Shown here in pieces: positions 35,584 through 47,538 of a DNA stretch of 64,000 bases (positions are counted from its first letter, which is position 1; each line of letters starts with the position of its first letter). Position numbers and translations under genes: made by a program. Origin of the DNA: Micromonospora sp. WMMD1082 (lineage in GTDB: Bacteria; Actinomycetota; Actinomycetes; Mycobacteriales; Micromonosporaceae). Below the pieces are notes generated by a model, which saw nothing but the letters and a program-made list of their open reading frames with translations, did not search any database and was not told where the DNA came from. The stretch covers positions 930,001 through 994,000 of the forward strand of contig NZ_JARUBM010000002.1 of NCBI RefSeq assembly GCF_029626175.1, given 5' to 3'.

Positions 35584-37337
35584 GAGCCCACCTCCGCGCG
35601 CCGCTGCCCGGAGGCGGGCCCCGGGCCGATCGCGAGCGCGCCGTCCGGACCGGGGGCGATGGCCAGCAGGCCGCCGGCGGGCGCACCGCCGAACGGCAGC
35701 GTGGCGTCCGCCGGCACCAGCCGCAGCGGCGAGGTGGTCAGCCGGTCACCGGCGCGTGCCGGCAGGGTGAGCCGGAACTGCGCGCCCTGCCCCGGTGCCC
35801 CCCACGCCTCCAGCCAGCCGCCGTGCAGCCGCGCGTCCTCCACGCTGATCGACAGCCCCAACCCGGTCCCGCCGGTCTGCCGGGCCCGGGACGGGTCGGC
35901 CCGCCAGAACCGGTTGAACACCAGCTTCTCCTCGCCCGGCTTGAGCCCGACGCCGTGGTCGCGGACGGTCAGCGCGACGGCGGTCTCGTCCATCCCGAGC
36001 GTGATCCGCACCGGCCGACCCTCGCCGTGCTCGACGGCGTTGCCGACCAGGTTGCGCAGCACCCGCTCGACCCGCCGGGGGTCGATCTCGGCGATCACCG
36101 GGGCGGTCGGTACGTCCCACTCGATGGCCACCCCCACCCGCTCGGCAAGGCCGGAGAGCCGGTCCACCACCCGCTGGACGACCGGCACCAGGTCGGTCGG
36201 CTCGGCGTCGAGCACCGCGAACCCCGCGTCGAACCGGCTGATCTCCAACAGGTCGGTGAGCAGCTCCTCGAACCGGTCCAGCTCGGCCTGGAGGAGTTCG
36301 GCGCTGCGCGCCACCGCGGGGTCGAACCCGTCGCGCTCGGCGAAGATCAGATCGGCGGCCATCCGTACCGTGGTCAGTGGTGTACGCAGCTCGTGCGAGA
36401 CGTCCGAGGTGAACCGGCGCTGCAGCCGCGACATCTCCTCCAGCCGCAGGATCTGCCGTTGCAGGTTGGTCGCCATCTGGTTGAACGACGCGGCGAGCAG
36501 GGCCAGGTCGTCCTCGCCGTTGACGGCCATCCGCTGGTCGAGCAGGCCGGCCGAGAGCCGCTGGGCGGTGCGGGCGGCGACCCGCACCGGAAGCACCACC
36601 AGCCGGGTCACCAGGGCCGCGAGCAGGCCGAGCAGCAGCACCAGGGCGACGCCGGTGGCCACGACCGTGGCCCGTGCCTGGCCCGCCGTGGCGTCCTGCA
36701 GGGTCAGGGGTACGAAGTAGTAGAGCTCCACCTGCCCGAACCCGGTCGGCACCGGCGAGCCGTAGACGAGGTACTTCTTCTCGGTGTCGCCGGTGAGCCG
36801 GCCGGTGCGGATCTGGTTGGCGACGTTGCCGCCGGCCACCGCGGCCCGCAGCTCGGGGCTGATCAGCGGCCGGACGTTCACCGCGGGCGAGGTGCGCGGC
36901 TCGATCACGCCGGGCCAGTTCTCCGCGGTGAGCGCCACCACCACCCCGCTGTTCTGCTGGGGGTCGCCGCCGGCCAGGTAGTTGACCGTGCCGTCGATGG
37001 TCTCCTGGAGCTGGGCCTCCTGCGGCTGGCTGTAGAGGCTGAACTGCTTCGACGCGTACTCCGCGCCGCTGAGCAGCCGCAGTTGGACGTCGGTCTTGGC
37101 GTTGTCCAGCAGGATGCTCGTGATCTTGTCCGCGATGAGGTAGGCGAACCCGCCGACCAGCAGGCTGGACGTCACCAGCGTGATGGTCACCACACGCACC
37201 TGCAGCGAGCGCCGCCAGGTCTGGTGCAGCCCCGCCAGCAACCGGGCCACCCGACCGCTCACGCCATGCCACAGCTCCCGCGCGGCACCACGCCGGCGGG
37301 ACGTCGGGTCGAGATCCGGAATCGGGGAGCTGGTCAC
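35580..37337 (-). CDS. mtrB: Sensor histidine kinase MtrB
   Basis: This 585-aa membrane kinase has two spans (about 48-70 and 220-245) flanking an extracellular sensor domain, then HAMP, the H-box SDVSHELRTPL, and an ATPase domain with DHGVGL and GTGLGLSI. It phosphorylates MtrA and controls cell-wall and division genes in Actinobacteria. The start is GTG 37337. The C-terminal 50 residues (Gly/Pro/Ala) extend beyond the kinase core. Confidence 0.96.
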   Translation of the reverse strand: MTSSPIPDLDPTSRRRGAARELWHGVSGRVARLLAGLHQTWRRSLQVRVVTITLVTSSLLVGGFAYLIADKITSILLDNAKTDVQLRLLSGAEYASKQFSLYSQPQEAQLQETIDGTVNYLAGGDPQQNSGVVVALTAENWPGVIEPRTSPAVNVRPLISPELRAAVAGGNVANQIRTGRLTGDTEKKYLVYGSPVPTGFGQVELYYFVPLTLQDATAGQARATVVATGVALVLLLGLLAALVTRLVVLPVRVAARTAQRLSAGLLDQRMAVNGEDDLALLAASFNQMATNLQRQILRLEEMSRLQRRFTSDVSHELRTPLTTVRMAADLIFAERDGFDPAVARSAELLQAELDRFEELLTDLLEISRFDAGFAVLDAEPTDLVPVVQRVVDRLSGLAERVGVAIEWDVPTAPVIAEIDPRRVERVLRNLVGNAVEHGEGRPVRITLGMDETAVALTVRDHGVGLKPGEEKLVFNRFWRADPSRARQTGGTGLGLSISVEDARLHGGWLEAWGAPGQGAQFRLTLPARAGDRLTTSPLRLVPADATLPFGGAPAGGLLAIAPGPDGALAIGPGPASGQRRAEVGS

Positions 37338-37349
37338 AGTGCGACCAGG

Positions 37350-38039
37350 CTATCCGGTACCCGCCTTGTAGCCCACGCCGCGAACGGTGAGGATGATTTC
37401 CGGTCGCTCCGGATCTGGCTCGATCTTGGCGCGCAGTCGCTGCACGTGCACGTTGACCAGCCGGGTGTCCGCCGCGTGCCGGTACCCCCAGACCTGCTCC
37501 AGCAGCACCTCCCGGGTGAAGACCTGACGCGGCTTGCGGGCCAGCGCGACCAGCAGGTCGAACTCCAGCGGCGTCAGCTTCACCTCCTCGCCGTTGCGGC
37601 TGACCGTGTGCGCCGGCACGTCGATGGCGATCTGGTTGCCGGGCGGGCCGATGGTGAGCAGCTCCGGCGCCGCGTCCTCGCCCCGGCGCAGCCGGGCCCG
37701 CATCCGGGCCACCAGCTCCTTGGGCTTGAACGGCTTCACCACGTAGTCGTCGGCCCCCGACTCCAGACCGAGCACCACGTCGACGGTGTCGCTCTTGGCC
37801 GTCAACATCACGATCGGCACCCCGGACTCGGTCCGGATCGCCCGCGCCACGTCTATACCGCTCATTCCGGGCAGCATCAGGTCGAGCAGGACGATGTCGG
37901 GCCGGTTCTCGCGGAACGCGGCCAAAGCCCGTTCCCCGTCCGCCACGAAGGAGGGCATGAAGCCCTCGCTGCGCAGCACGATGCCGAGCATCTCGGCGAG
38001 CGCGGGGTCGTCGTCGACCACCAGTACCCGGGCTCTCAT
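37350..38039 (-). CDS. mtrA: Response regulator MtrA
   Basis: This 229-aa OmpR-type regulator has a receiver domain with phospho-acceptor Asp53 (IVLLDLMLPGMSG), acidic pocket VVDDD, and Lys in VVKPFKP. The winged-helix DNA-binding domain (about 130-229) contains NVHVQRLRAKIE and GVGYKAG. It lies 12 bp upstream of mtrB. Confidence 0.98.
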   Translation of the reverse strand: MRARVLVVDDDPALAEMLGIVLRSEGFMPSFVADGERALAAFRENRPDIVLLDLMLPGMSGIDVARAIRTESGVPIVMLTAKSDTVDVVLGLESGADDYVVKPFKPKELVARMRARLRRGEDAAPELLTIGPPGNQIAIDVPAHTVSRNGEEVKLTPLEFDLLVALARKPRQVFTREVLLEQVWGYRHAADTRLVNVHVQRLRAKIEPDPERPEIILTVRGVGYKAGTG

Positions 38040-38249
38040 GGGGTTAATGTTTCCATCCCGTCAGTTCGTTGGGCTCGGCGTCACCCGGCACGCTACTGCC
38101 GCCAGGTGGGCCGTGCCCAGCACCGGCCGGTTGCATCGCCCGCGCGAGCCACCCCAGGGGGCAGGGCTGCACCCGGGCGGACCGCGCGTGTCAACATGAT
38201 CCCCGGGTGCGTCGCAGCGCGCCACCGTCACCGCCCCCCAGGAGTACGC

Positions 38250-39095
38250 GTGCCCGAAACAGGCCCGATCGTCGTACTCCCCGGTCGCCCGCTCACCGTC
38301 GGCGAACTGCTCGACTCCGCAGTGCTGCTGCTCCGTACCCGCGCATCCGTCCTGCTCACCCTCTCCGCCGCCCTGGCCGTCGGCGAGCAACTCCTCCTGC
38401 TGCCGCTGCGCACCGCCGCGGGCGCCACCGCCCCGCTGTGGTGGGCACCCGGCATGAGCGGGCTCGGCTTCTTCTGGTTCCTGCTCGCCGTCGGCGCCGC
38501 CACCGAAGCGATGATCATCCTGTTGCTCGGCAACCCGGCCGCCCGCGCCGCCGGCGGCGCGCTGCTCGGCCACCGGGTCACCGCCGGCGAACTGCTGCGC
38601 CCCGGTGGTGCCCGGTGGGGCGCCACCGCCCTGCTCGGCGCGATGGTCGGCGCCGTCATGCTGCTCGTGTCCCTGCTCGGGCCGGGCTGGCTCGTCGGGT
38701 TCGCCCTGCTCGGCGCGGTCGCCCCGGCGCTGGTGGTCGACCGGGTCACACCGGTACGCGCGATCGCCCGCTCCGCCACGCTGGCGCTGCGCGTCGACGG
38801 CCGCGCCGCCGCCGTGCGGGTGCTCGGTTACCTCGTCTGGTGGATCGTCCGGGTCGGGCTCGGCTGGGGAATGTTCACCGGGCTGACCACGCTCGGCATG
38901 ATTCCCGACGGCTGGTCCACCGCCGTGGCAATGCTGCTCTGGGCGGCCGTGAACACGGTCGCCTACGCCGCGCTGGCCTGCCTGGACGCCGTCGTACACC
39001 TGGAGACCCGGATCCGTACCGAGGGGCTGGACATCCACCTCTCGCGGGCCCCCGCCACCGGGACACCGGCGCAGCTGCTGGCGGTCGGCGGATGA
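38250..39095 (+). CDS. Multi-span membrane protein of the MoxR cluster
   Basis: This 281-aa protein has about 5-6 hydrophobic segments after a short cytoplasmic start (PETGPIVVLPGRPLTVGELLDSAV). That start is typical of proteins with a glycerophosphodiester-phosphodiesterase-like membrane domain; no catalytic motif is seen. GTG 38250 has GGAG 6 nt upstream. Its stop overlaps the next start (ATGA), beginning a five-gene chain of overlapping genes. Confidence 0.8.
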   Translation: MPETGPIVVLPGRPLTVGELLDSAVLLLRTRASVLLTLSAALAVGEQLLLLPLRTAAGATAPLWWAPGMSGLGFFWFLLAVGAATEAMIILLLGNPAARAAGGALLGHRVTAGELLRPGGARWGATALLGAMVGAVMLLVSLLGPGWLVGFALLGAVAPALVVDRVTPVRAIARSATLALRVDGRAAAVRVLGYLVWWIVRVGLGWGMFTGLTTLGMIPDGWSTAVAMLLWAAVNTVAYAALACLDAVVHLETRIRTEGLDIHLSRAPATGTPAQLLAVGG

Positions 39096-39748
39096 GCTTC
39101 AGCCGGTGGTGGACCGAGACCACGGCGGCCGTCAGCGACCACGTTCCGCTGCCGCTGGCCCTGCTGCTGCTCGTGCTGGCGTCGGCCCTGGCCGCGGCGG
39201 CCTGGTACGCCTTCCCCGCCTGGGTGCCCCGCCGGCTGCCCCGGCTGCCCCGGTGGCGCCCCGCCCGGCCGGCCCGCCGACGGGCGACCGCCACCGCACC
39301 GCCGCCGGCCGCGCACACCCCGCAGCCGACCGTTACGCGCGACGGAATCCTCGCGGTCGCGGACCGGCTGGCCGCCGAGGGCCGCTACGACGAGGCGATC
39401 CGCGAGCGGCTGCGGGCCATGCTCCACGAGCTGACCGACCGCCACGTGGTACCGATCCGGCCGGGCATGACCGTCACCGAGGTGGTCGCCGTGGCCGCCG
39501 CCAACCGCCCACCGGCCGGCCCGCCCCTGGCCGCCGCCGCGTCCATCTTCTCCGAGGTGTGGTACGCCCAGCGCCCCGCCACGGCCCAGCACGACCATCG
39601 GATGCGCGACCATGCCGACCGGCTCCGGCACCTGCTCGCCGCGGACCCCGCGCCCGATCAGCGGCCGGCGGCCACCGCAGCGAGCGGTGACCCGGCGCCC
39701 ACCACCGCCGAAGGCCCGCGTGGCCCGTCCGGGACGGTGGCGCCGTGA
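39092..39748 (+). CDS. DUF4129 domain protein
   Basis: This 218-aa protein has one membrane span (about 20-42), a basic Arg/Pro linker and a cytoplasmic DUF4129 domain (about 85-185: ADRLAAEGRYDEAIRERLRAML, FSEVWYAQRP). DUF4129 proteins accompany MoxR and DUF58 genes and may act in envelope assembly. Starts and ends in four-base overlaps. Confidence 0.88.
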   Translation: MSFSRWWTETTAAVSDHVPLPLALLLLVLASALAAAAWYAFPAWVPRRLPRLPRWRPARPARRRATATAPPPAAHTPQPTVTRDGILAVADRLAAEGRYDEAIRERLRAMLHELTDRHVVPIRPGMTVTEVVAVAAANRPPAGPPLAAAASIFSEVWYAQRPATAQHDHRMRDHADRLRHLLAADPAPDQRPAATAASGDPAPTTAEGPRGPSGTVAP

Positions 39749-41051
39749 CCGTCCGGCGGCCCCGACGCCGCCACCGGATCGTGATCCCGATGCTGGTGGG
39801 CGCGGTGCTGCTCGCCGTCACGCTGGTCACCCGGGAGGTCGACCAGCCGGACCAGACCGACCCGGGTTTCCTCTCCCCGGTGGCGACCGGCGCCGACGGC
39901 GGCAGCCGGCTCGCCGCGAGCCTGGGCCGGCGCGGCGTGGTGGTGCAGCGGGAGACCGACACGCTCCGGGCGCTGCGGGCCACCCGGCCCGGCCCGGTCA
40001 CCCTGTTCGTGCCGGCGCCCGAGTTGCTGCACCCGCGCACCGTCAACTACCTGGGTCTGCTGCCCGACGGCACCCGGCTGGTGCTGGTCGACCCGCCCCG
40101 GCGGGTGCTGGCCGCCGCCGGGCTACCGCTGCGGCCGAACGGCCGTCGCTGGGCGGCCCGGGCCGTCGCCCCGCACACCCCCGAGCGGTCCTGCCCCCTT
40201 GCCGAGATCATCCCCGCCACCACGGCCGCCGTCGCCCGCCAGCGGTACGCCTCCATCGGCGCACCGGGCAGCGTCGACCTCTGTTACTCGGCCGGCCTGG
40301 CCCGGCTGCCCGGCCCCGCCGAGAGCGTGGTGGTGGGCGCCAGCGACCCGTTCCGCAACGGCCGGATCGACGAGTGGGACAACCACGCCTTCGCCACCGG
40401 GCTGCTCGCCACCTCCGGCCGGGTGGTCTGGCTCGACCTCGATGGCCCGGCACCGCCCCCGCCCGAGCCCAGTCCCTCCCCCACCCGGCAGTTGCCAGAG
40501 CCCGCGGAGGACGAGCCCGACGGCCGAGAGGACCCGGGCGGCGGTCAGAACGGCGGGACGGCACCGGGCAACGGTCCCGGCGGCGAGCCGGCCAACCCCG
40601 GCGGACCAAGCGCCTCCGGGGCACCCCACTCGCTCTGGTCCGCCTTCCCTGCCTGGTTCTGGGCGCTGTTGCTGCAACTCGCCCTGGCGGCCCTGCTGAT
40701 CGCCGCCGGGCGGGCCCGGCGGCTCGGCCCGCCCACCCCGGAACCGCTGCCGGTGACCGTGCCCGCGGCCGAGACGGTCCACGGCCGGGCCCGGCTCTAC
40801 CAGCAGGCCCGGGCCCGGGAGAGTGCGGCACAGGTGCTCCGGACCGCCGCCCGCTCCCGGCTGGCGCGGTGGCTGCACCTGCCGGCCGGCGCGCCGCCCG
40901 CCGCCGTCGCCGCCGCGGTGGCCGCCCGCACCGGCGACCGCCCCGACGCCGTCCACGAACTGCTCTACGGCGACGCCCCCGACAGCGACCGTGACCTGCT
41001 GGAGCTGGCCGGCGACCTGGACCGCACCACACGAGCCGAAGGAGACACCCG

Positions 41052-41055
<4 letters not shown>
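39745..41055 (+). CDS. DUF4350 domain membrane protein
   Basis: This 436-aa protein has an N-terminal span (about 12-28), a DUF4350 extracytoplasmic domain (about 40-235: GGSRLAASLGRRGVVVQ, DPFRNGRIDEWDNHAFA) and a Pro/Gly-rich linker. A second span (about 302-322, WFWALLLQLALAALLIAAG) precedes a cytoplasmic tail. The start is GTG 39745, overlapping the previous stop. Confidence 0.88.
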
Positions 41056-42034
<979 letters not shown>

Positions 42035-42038
<4 letters not shown>

Positions 42039-43345
42039 CCTGGCGGGCGGCGGCGCTGCTCGCGGCGGGTGCGCTGACCCTGCCCGCCTGGTCGGCGCCC
42101 TTCGTCGGGGTGGCGGTGATGGCCGGTGCGGTCCTGCTGCTGGTCACGGTGGATCTCGCGCTGGCCGCGCCGCTGCGGGCGCTCGTCGCCGAGCGGGCCG
42201 GCGAGCGGGCCGTCCGCCTCGGTGGCACCGCCACGGTCACCCTCCACCTGCGCAACTCCTCCGGCCGCCCGCTGCGTGCCCGGGTCCGCGACGCCTGGGT
42301 GCCGTCGGCCGGTGCCCGGCCGGAGGTGCCGCCGACCCGGATGGTCCACGTCGCCCCCGGCGAGGTGCGGGCGCTGCCCAGCCATCTCACCCCCACCCGC
42401 CGGGGCGACCGGGCCGCCGTGGCCCTGACCGTCCGCTCGTTCGGGCCGCTCGGGCTGGCGTTCCGGCAACGGACGGGCCGGCCGGCCACGCCGCCGTGGG
42501 TCCTGCGGGTGCTGCCCCGCTTCGACTCCCGCCGGCACCTGCCCGAGAAGCTGTCCCGGCTGCGCATCATCGCCGGCACGCAGGTCGGTCGGGGACGCGG
42601 CCCGGGCACGGAGTTCGACGCGCTGCGCGAGTACGTCCCGGGCGACGACGCACGCTCCATCGACTGGCGGGCCAGCGCCCGGCGCTCCGAGGTGCTGGTG
42701 CGTACCTGGCGGCCGGAACGCGACCGGCGGCTGGTCTGCGTGCTGGACACCGGGCGCACCTCGGCGGTACGGCTCGGCGACGAGCCCCGGCTGGACGCCT
42801 CGATCGACGCGACACTGCTGCTCGCCGCGCTGGCGGCACGGGCCGGCGACCGGGTGGACGTGCTCGCGGCGGACGCCGTGACCCGCGCCTCGGTCGGCGG
42901 GGCCGAGCGGCCGGCGCAGTGGGGCCGGCTGGCGCACGCGTTGGCCCCACTGCAACCCACGCTGGTCGAGACCGACTTCCGCATGATCGCGGGTGAACTG
43001 TTGCGGCGGCACCGCCCACGCAGCCTGGTGGTGCTCCTCACCGCCCTGGAGCCCGGTGCGCTCGGCGAGGGTTTACTGCCCGTGCTGCCCCGGCTGGCCG
43101 CCCGGCACCGGGTGCTGGTGGCGGCGGCTCAGGACCCGGTGCTGGCCGCCCTCACCGTCGCGCCACCACGGCGCCCCCAGGACGCGTACGCCGCGGCAGC
43201 CGCCTGGCGTACCCTCGCCGAACGCGACCGCCTCGCGGCCACCCTGACCCGCCACAACGTCCTGGTGCTGGACACCCCCGCCCCCCACCTGGCCCCCGCC
43301 CTGGCCGACACCTACCTCCACCTGAAGTCCACCGCCCAGCTCTAA
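42035..43345 (+). CDS. DUF58 domain protein
   Basis: This 436-aa protein has two N-terminal hydrophobic segments (about 5-45), a beta-rich domain, and the DUF58 signature REYVPGDDARSIDWRASARR. A VWA-like fold follows (RLVCVLDTGRTSAVR, with a DTGRTS variant of the metal-site DxSxS). It is the last gene of the overlapping chain and the expected client of MoxR. Confidence 0.93.
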
Positions 43346-43446
43346 CCCACCCGCCCTTGCCCCGTTGATCATGAGGTTGTTGCGACCCCGCCCGGCGTGT
43401 CGCGACAACAACTTCATGATCAACGGGGTGAGGGTGGGCGGGTGGG
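43346..43446. terminator. Very long inverted repeat/bidirectional terminator
   Basis: Outer arms CCCACCCGCCC (43346-43356) and its inverse (43436-43446) enclose 23-nt arms at 43360-43382 and 43406-43428, with one mismatch and the core CCCCGTTGATCATGA. It lies between the DUF58 and SpoIIM genes and overlaps the end of the latter. Confidence 0.8.
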
Positions 43447-44400
43447 GGCTCGGAGGGCGGGGAGGGTGGTGTAGGCGAGGAAGGCCAGCCAGGCGGTGGC
43501 GCCGATGGCGATGCGCAGGGGCGTCGGCAGGGGGGCGGGAGTGACAAAGGCCTCGATCACCGCCGAGACCGCGAAGAGGACGACCAGGCCGAGGGCGACC
43601 AGGATGCCGTCGCGGCCCGCGCGGGCCACCGCCTGACCCCGGGTCAGCTGCTCCGGTGGCGCGATCCACGCCCATCCGATGCGCAGCCCCACCCCGGCGG
43701 CCACGAACACCCCGGTCAGCTCCAGCAGTCCGTGCGGGGTGATCAGCCCGAAGAAGACATCCGCCCGGCCGTAGGAGACCATCACCCCGCCCACCACGCC
43801 GATGTTCACCACGTTCTGCCACAGCAGGTAGCCGACCGGCACGATCAGCACCCCCGCCGCCAGGCACTTGGCGGCCAGCCAGGCGTTGTGCGTCCACAGG
43901 TGGAAGGCGAAGGTCGGGGCGGAGAACTCCGTGTAGTAGCCGGCGAAGCCGGACTCGACCAGCTCGGCGGCCTCCTCGTCGCCGATGAACGCCGCCGCCG
44001 TCTCCGGATTGTCCGCGACGAACCACATCAGGGTGAAGGTGAGCACGGTGAAGGCCGTCGCCACCGCGCACCACCACGGCGCCGCCCGCCAGACGGCACC
44101 GGGGAAACCGACCATCAGGAAGTGCCGGACGGCCGCCCAGGACGGGCGGGGCCGGCCGTTGAGCCGGGCCCGCGCCCGGAGCACCACCTGGGACAACTCG
44201 CTGACCAGGGCCGGATCGGGCGAGCGGCTGCGCAGCACCGACAGCTGGGTGGTGGCCCGCTGGTAGAGCGCGACCAACTCGTCGACCTCGGCGGCGTCGA
44301 GCCGCCGCCGGCCACAGAGCTGGTCCAGGCGGCGCCAGCCATCGCCGTGCTCCGCGACGTACGCGTCGAGATCCACCACCACCTCCGACCGCGCGATCAT
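43420..44400 (-). CDS. Stage II sporulation protein M-like membrane protein
   Basis: This 326-aa protein is of the SpoIIM family (DUF95). A cytoplasmic N-terminus (about 1-90) is followed by about five spans, with the family segment PHGLLELTGVFVAAG. The family is common in Actinobacteria beside RDD and MoxR genes; a sporulation role should not be assumed. ATG 44400 is 16 bp from the divergent RDD start. The last codons lie within the long inverted repeat. Confidence 0.92.
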   Translation of the reverse strand: MIARSEVVVDLDAYVAEHGDGWRRLDQLCGRRRLDAAEVDELVALYQRATTQLSVLRSRSPDPALVSELSQVVLRARARLNGRPRPSWAAVRHFLMVGFPGAVWRAAPWWCAVATAFTVLTFTLMWFVADNPETAAAFIGDEEAAELVESGFAGYYTEFSAPTFAFHLWTHNAWLAAKCLAAGVLIVPVGYLLWQNVVNIGVVGGVMVSYGRADVFFGLITPHGLLELTGVFVAAGVGLRIGWAWIAPPEQLTRGQAVARAGRDGILVALGLVVLFAVSAVIEAFVTPAPLPTPLRIAIGATAWLAFLAYTTLPALRAPTRPPSPR

Positions 44401-44416
44401 AGTGTTCACTGTCGGG

Positions 44417-45493
44417 GTGAGCACAGCGGCGCGACGGTGGACCGCCCCGGCCTGGGGCGATGCCGGACTGGTCAGCGGCGAGGCGGTCCACCTGGACGTG
44501 CGGGCCGCCCGGATCGGCTCCCGGGTGCTCGCCCTGTCGCTCGACGTGCTGCTCCAGCTGGTGTTCGCCCTGCTGCTCACCGTGCTGGTGGGGTTGGCCC
44601 TGGCGGCACTGCCGTACGGCGTGGTCGACGCGGCGATGGAGCGGGCGCTGTTCACCATCGCGCTCGTCGTGCTGCTGGTCGGCTATCCGGTGCTCTTCGA
44701 GCGGCTGAACCACGGCCGGACGCCGGGCAAGGCGGCGGTCGGGCTCCAGGTGGTCAGCGTCGACGGCGCCCCCGTCGGGTTCCGGCAGTCGCTGACCCGG
44801 GCGCTGGTCGGGGTCGCCGTGGAGTGGCCGGGCCTGGTGCTGCCGCTGCTGTCCTGGGTGGCCGGGGTGACCGTGATGCTGACCGATGCCCGCGGCCGGC
44901 GGCTGGGCGATCTGGTGGCGGGCACCCTCGTGGTACACACCCGGGCCGCGACGAGGTGGCGCCCGATACCGGCCACCGTGCCGGAGCTGGCCGGTTGGGC
45001 GTACACCCTGGATCTGAGCCGGCTGGACCCGGACCTCGCGCTCGCCGCCCGGCAGTACCTTGCCCGGGCCCACCAGTTCGCCGAGCCGATCCGGGGCGAC
45101 CTGGCCCGCCGGCTGTGGCGGGAGGTCGCCACGGTGACCACCCCACCGCCCCCGGCGCCCCCAACGGGGCGGCCGGGGCTGCCGGCGTCGGCCTACCTGG
45201 CCGCCGTCCTCGGCGAGCGGCACCGGCGGGCCCGCCACCGGCTCGCCGGCGAACGCGGGCTCGCCACCGCGCTCTGGCCCCAACTCGCCGCCACGCCGCC
45301 CGGAACGCGACCCGATGCGCCGCCCGGGACACGGTCCGACGCGGAGGCCGGGGCACCGCCCGACCCGACGGTCCGAACGCGGGCCGACGCGGCGGTGCCG
45401 GCCCAGGCCGGGCCAGGGGTACGCCGCCCGGCGGGAGCTGATGCGCACACGGCGCCGGTGGCCGGCGTCGACGCGACACCGGGAAGGCCGTGA
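44417..45493 (+). CDS. RDD family membrane protein
   Basis: This 358-aa protein has an N-terminal RDD domain: RIGSRVLALSLDVLLQ, about three spans, and GRTPGKAAVGLQVV. The C-terminal cytoplasmic region (about 180-358) is long and Pro/Ala-rich, with PPGTRPDAPPGTRSDA repeats. The start is GTG 44417 (MSTAARRW); GTG 44402 is also in frame. It is divergent from the SpoIIM-like gene, with AGTGTTCACT, a near-palindrome, at 44401-44410 between them. Confidence 0.88.
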   Translation: MSTAARRWTAPAWGDAGLVSGEAVHLDVRAARIGSRVLALSLDVLLQLVFALLLTVLVGLALAALPYGVVDAAMERALFTIALVVLLVGYPVLFERLNHGRTPGKAAVGLQVVSVDGAPVGFRQSLTRALVGVAVEWPGLVLPLLSWVAGVTVMLTDARGRRLGDLVAGTLVVHTRAATRWRPIPATVPELAGWAYTLDLSRLDPDLALAARQYLARAHQFAEPIRGDLARRLWREVATVTTPPPPAPPTGRPGLPASAYLAAVLGERHRRARHRLAGERGLATALWPQLAATPPGTRPDAPPGTRSDAEAGAPPDPTVRTRADAAVPAQAGPGVRRPAGADAHTAPVAGVDATPGRP

Positions 45494-45651
45494 TGAGGGG
45501 TTTCGGACCGTGGCTGGCGGTGCTCGCGCTGGTGCTGCTGCTCAGCGCGTTGCGGTTGCGTGCACTGGCGGCGCTGGTGTCGCTGGCCTGGCTGGCCTGG
45601 TGCGTCTGGACCTGGGTCCGTCCCTCCCGCCGCCGCGATCACCCCCGCTGA
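45493..45651 (+). CDS. Small single-span membrane protein (52 aa)
   Basis: ATG 45493 overlaps the RDD stop (TGATG). The product starts MRGFGPWLAVLALVLLLSAL, has one or two hydrophobic segments (to about residue 43) and a basic tail (RPSRRRDHPR). No family recognised. The coupling and strongly membrane-like composition support a real gene. Confidence 0.6.
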   Translation: MRGFGPWLAVLALVLLLSALRLRALAALVSLAWLAWCVWTWVRPSRRRDHPR

Positions 45652-45692
45652 CGGCCGGTTCCAGGTGAGCCCGGCGCCGGGGGCCGGAGACG

Positions 45693-45728
45693 CCGAACCG
45701 GGCCGGCTCCAGCGTCGGCCCGGTTCGG
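45693..45728. terminator. Convergent terminator
   Basis: Perfect 13-bp arms CCGAACCGGGCCG / CGGCCCGGTTCGG with a 10-nt loop, between the small membrane gene and ahcY. Confidence 0.75.
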
Positions 45729-45738
45729 TGTGGTGCGG

Positions 45739-47253
<1,515 letters not shown>

Positions 47254-47538
47254 GAAAGCTCCTGTCGGACGATGGTGCTGCGCAACCTCCCACCTTACGC
47301 GCGCCGTCTGAGGGCGGCTGGAGTGGTTACGAACAGCGCACGGGGCGGTCGGTCGTGGACGTGTGCCGTCCATCTCCGTCCGCCCCGTGCATCCCCCCGG
47401 TTTGGTTCCCCCGCGCGTTCTCGGACCTTCGTCGCGATAACGCTGCGCACTCATAGAGTTACACTGAGCGAGAGGCGAGTCAAGCTATTCCGGGAAAGTC
47501 GGACTTGATGGTCGGGGCGGAGACCGGCAGGCCCCGCC

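Noticed and set aside
35823..38250. A long plus-strand frame opposite mtrB and mtrA, joined to the membrane gene at 38250.
   Set aside because: Only the part after GTG 38250 is coding-like; the rest mirrors mtrBA.
47254..47538. Possible SAH- or SAM-sensing riboswitch upstream of ahcY.
   Set aside because: I could not build any known aptamer core from the sequence; only weak short repeats are visible.
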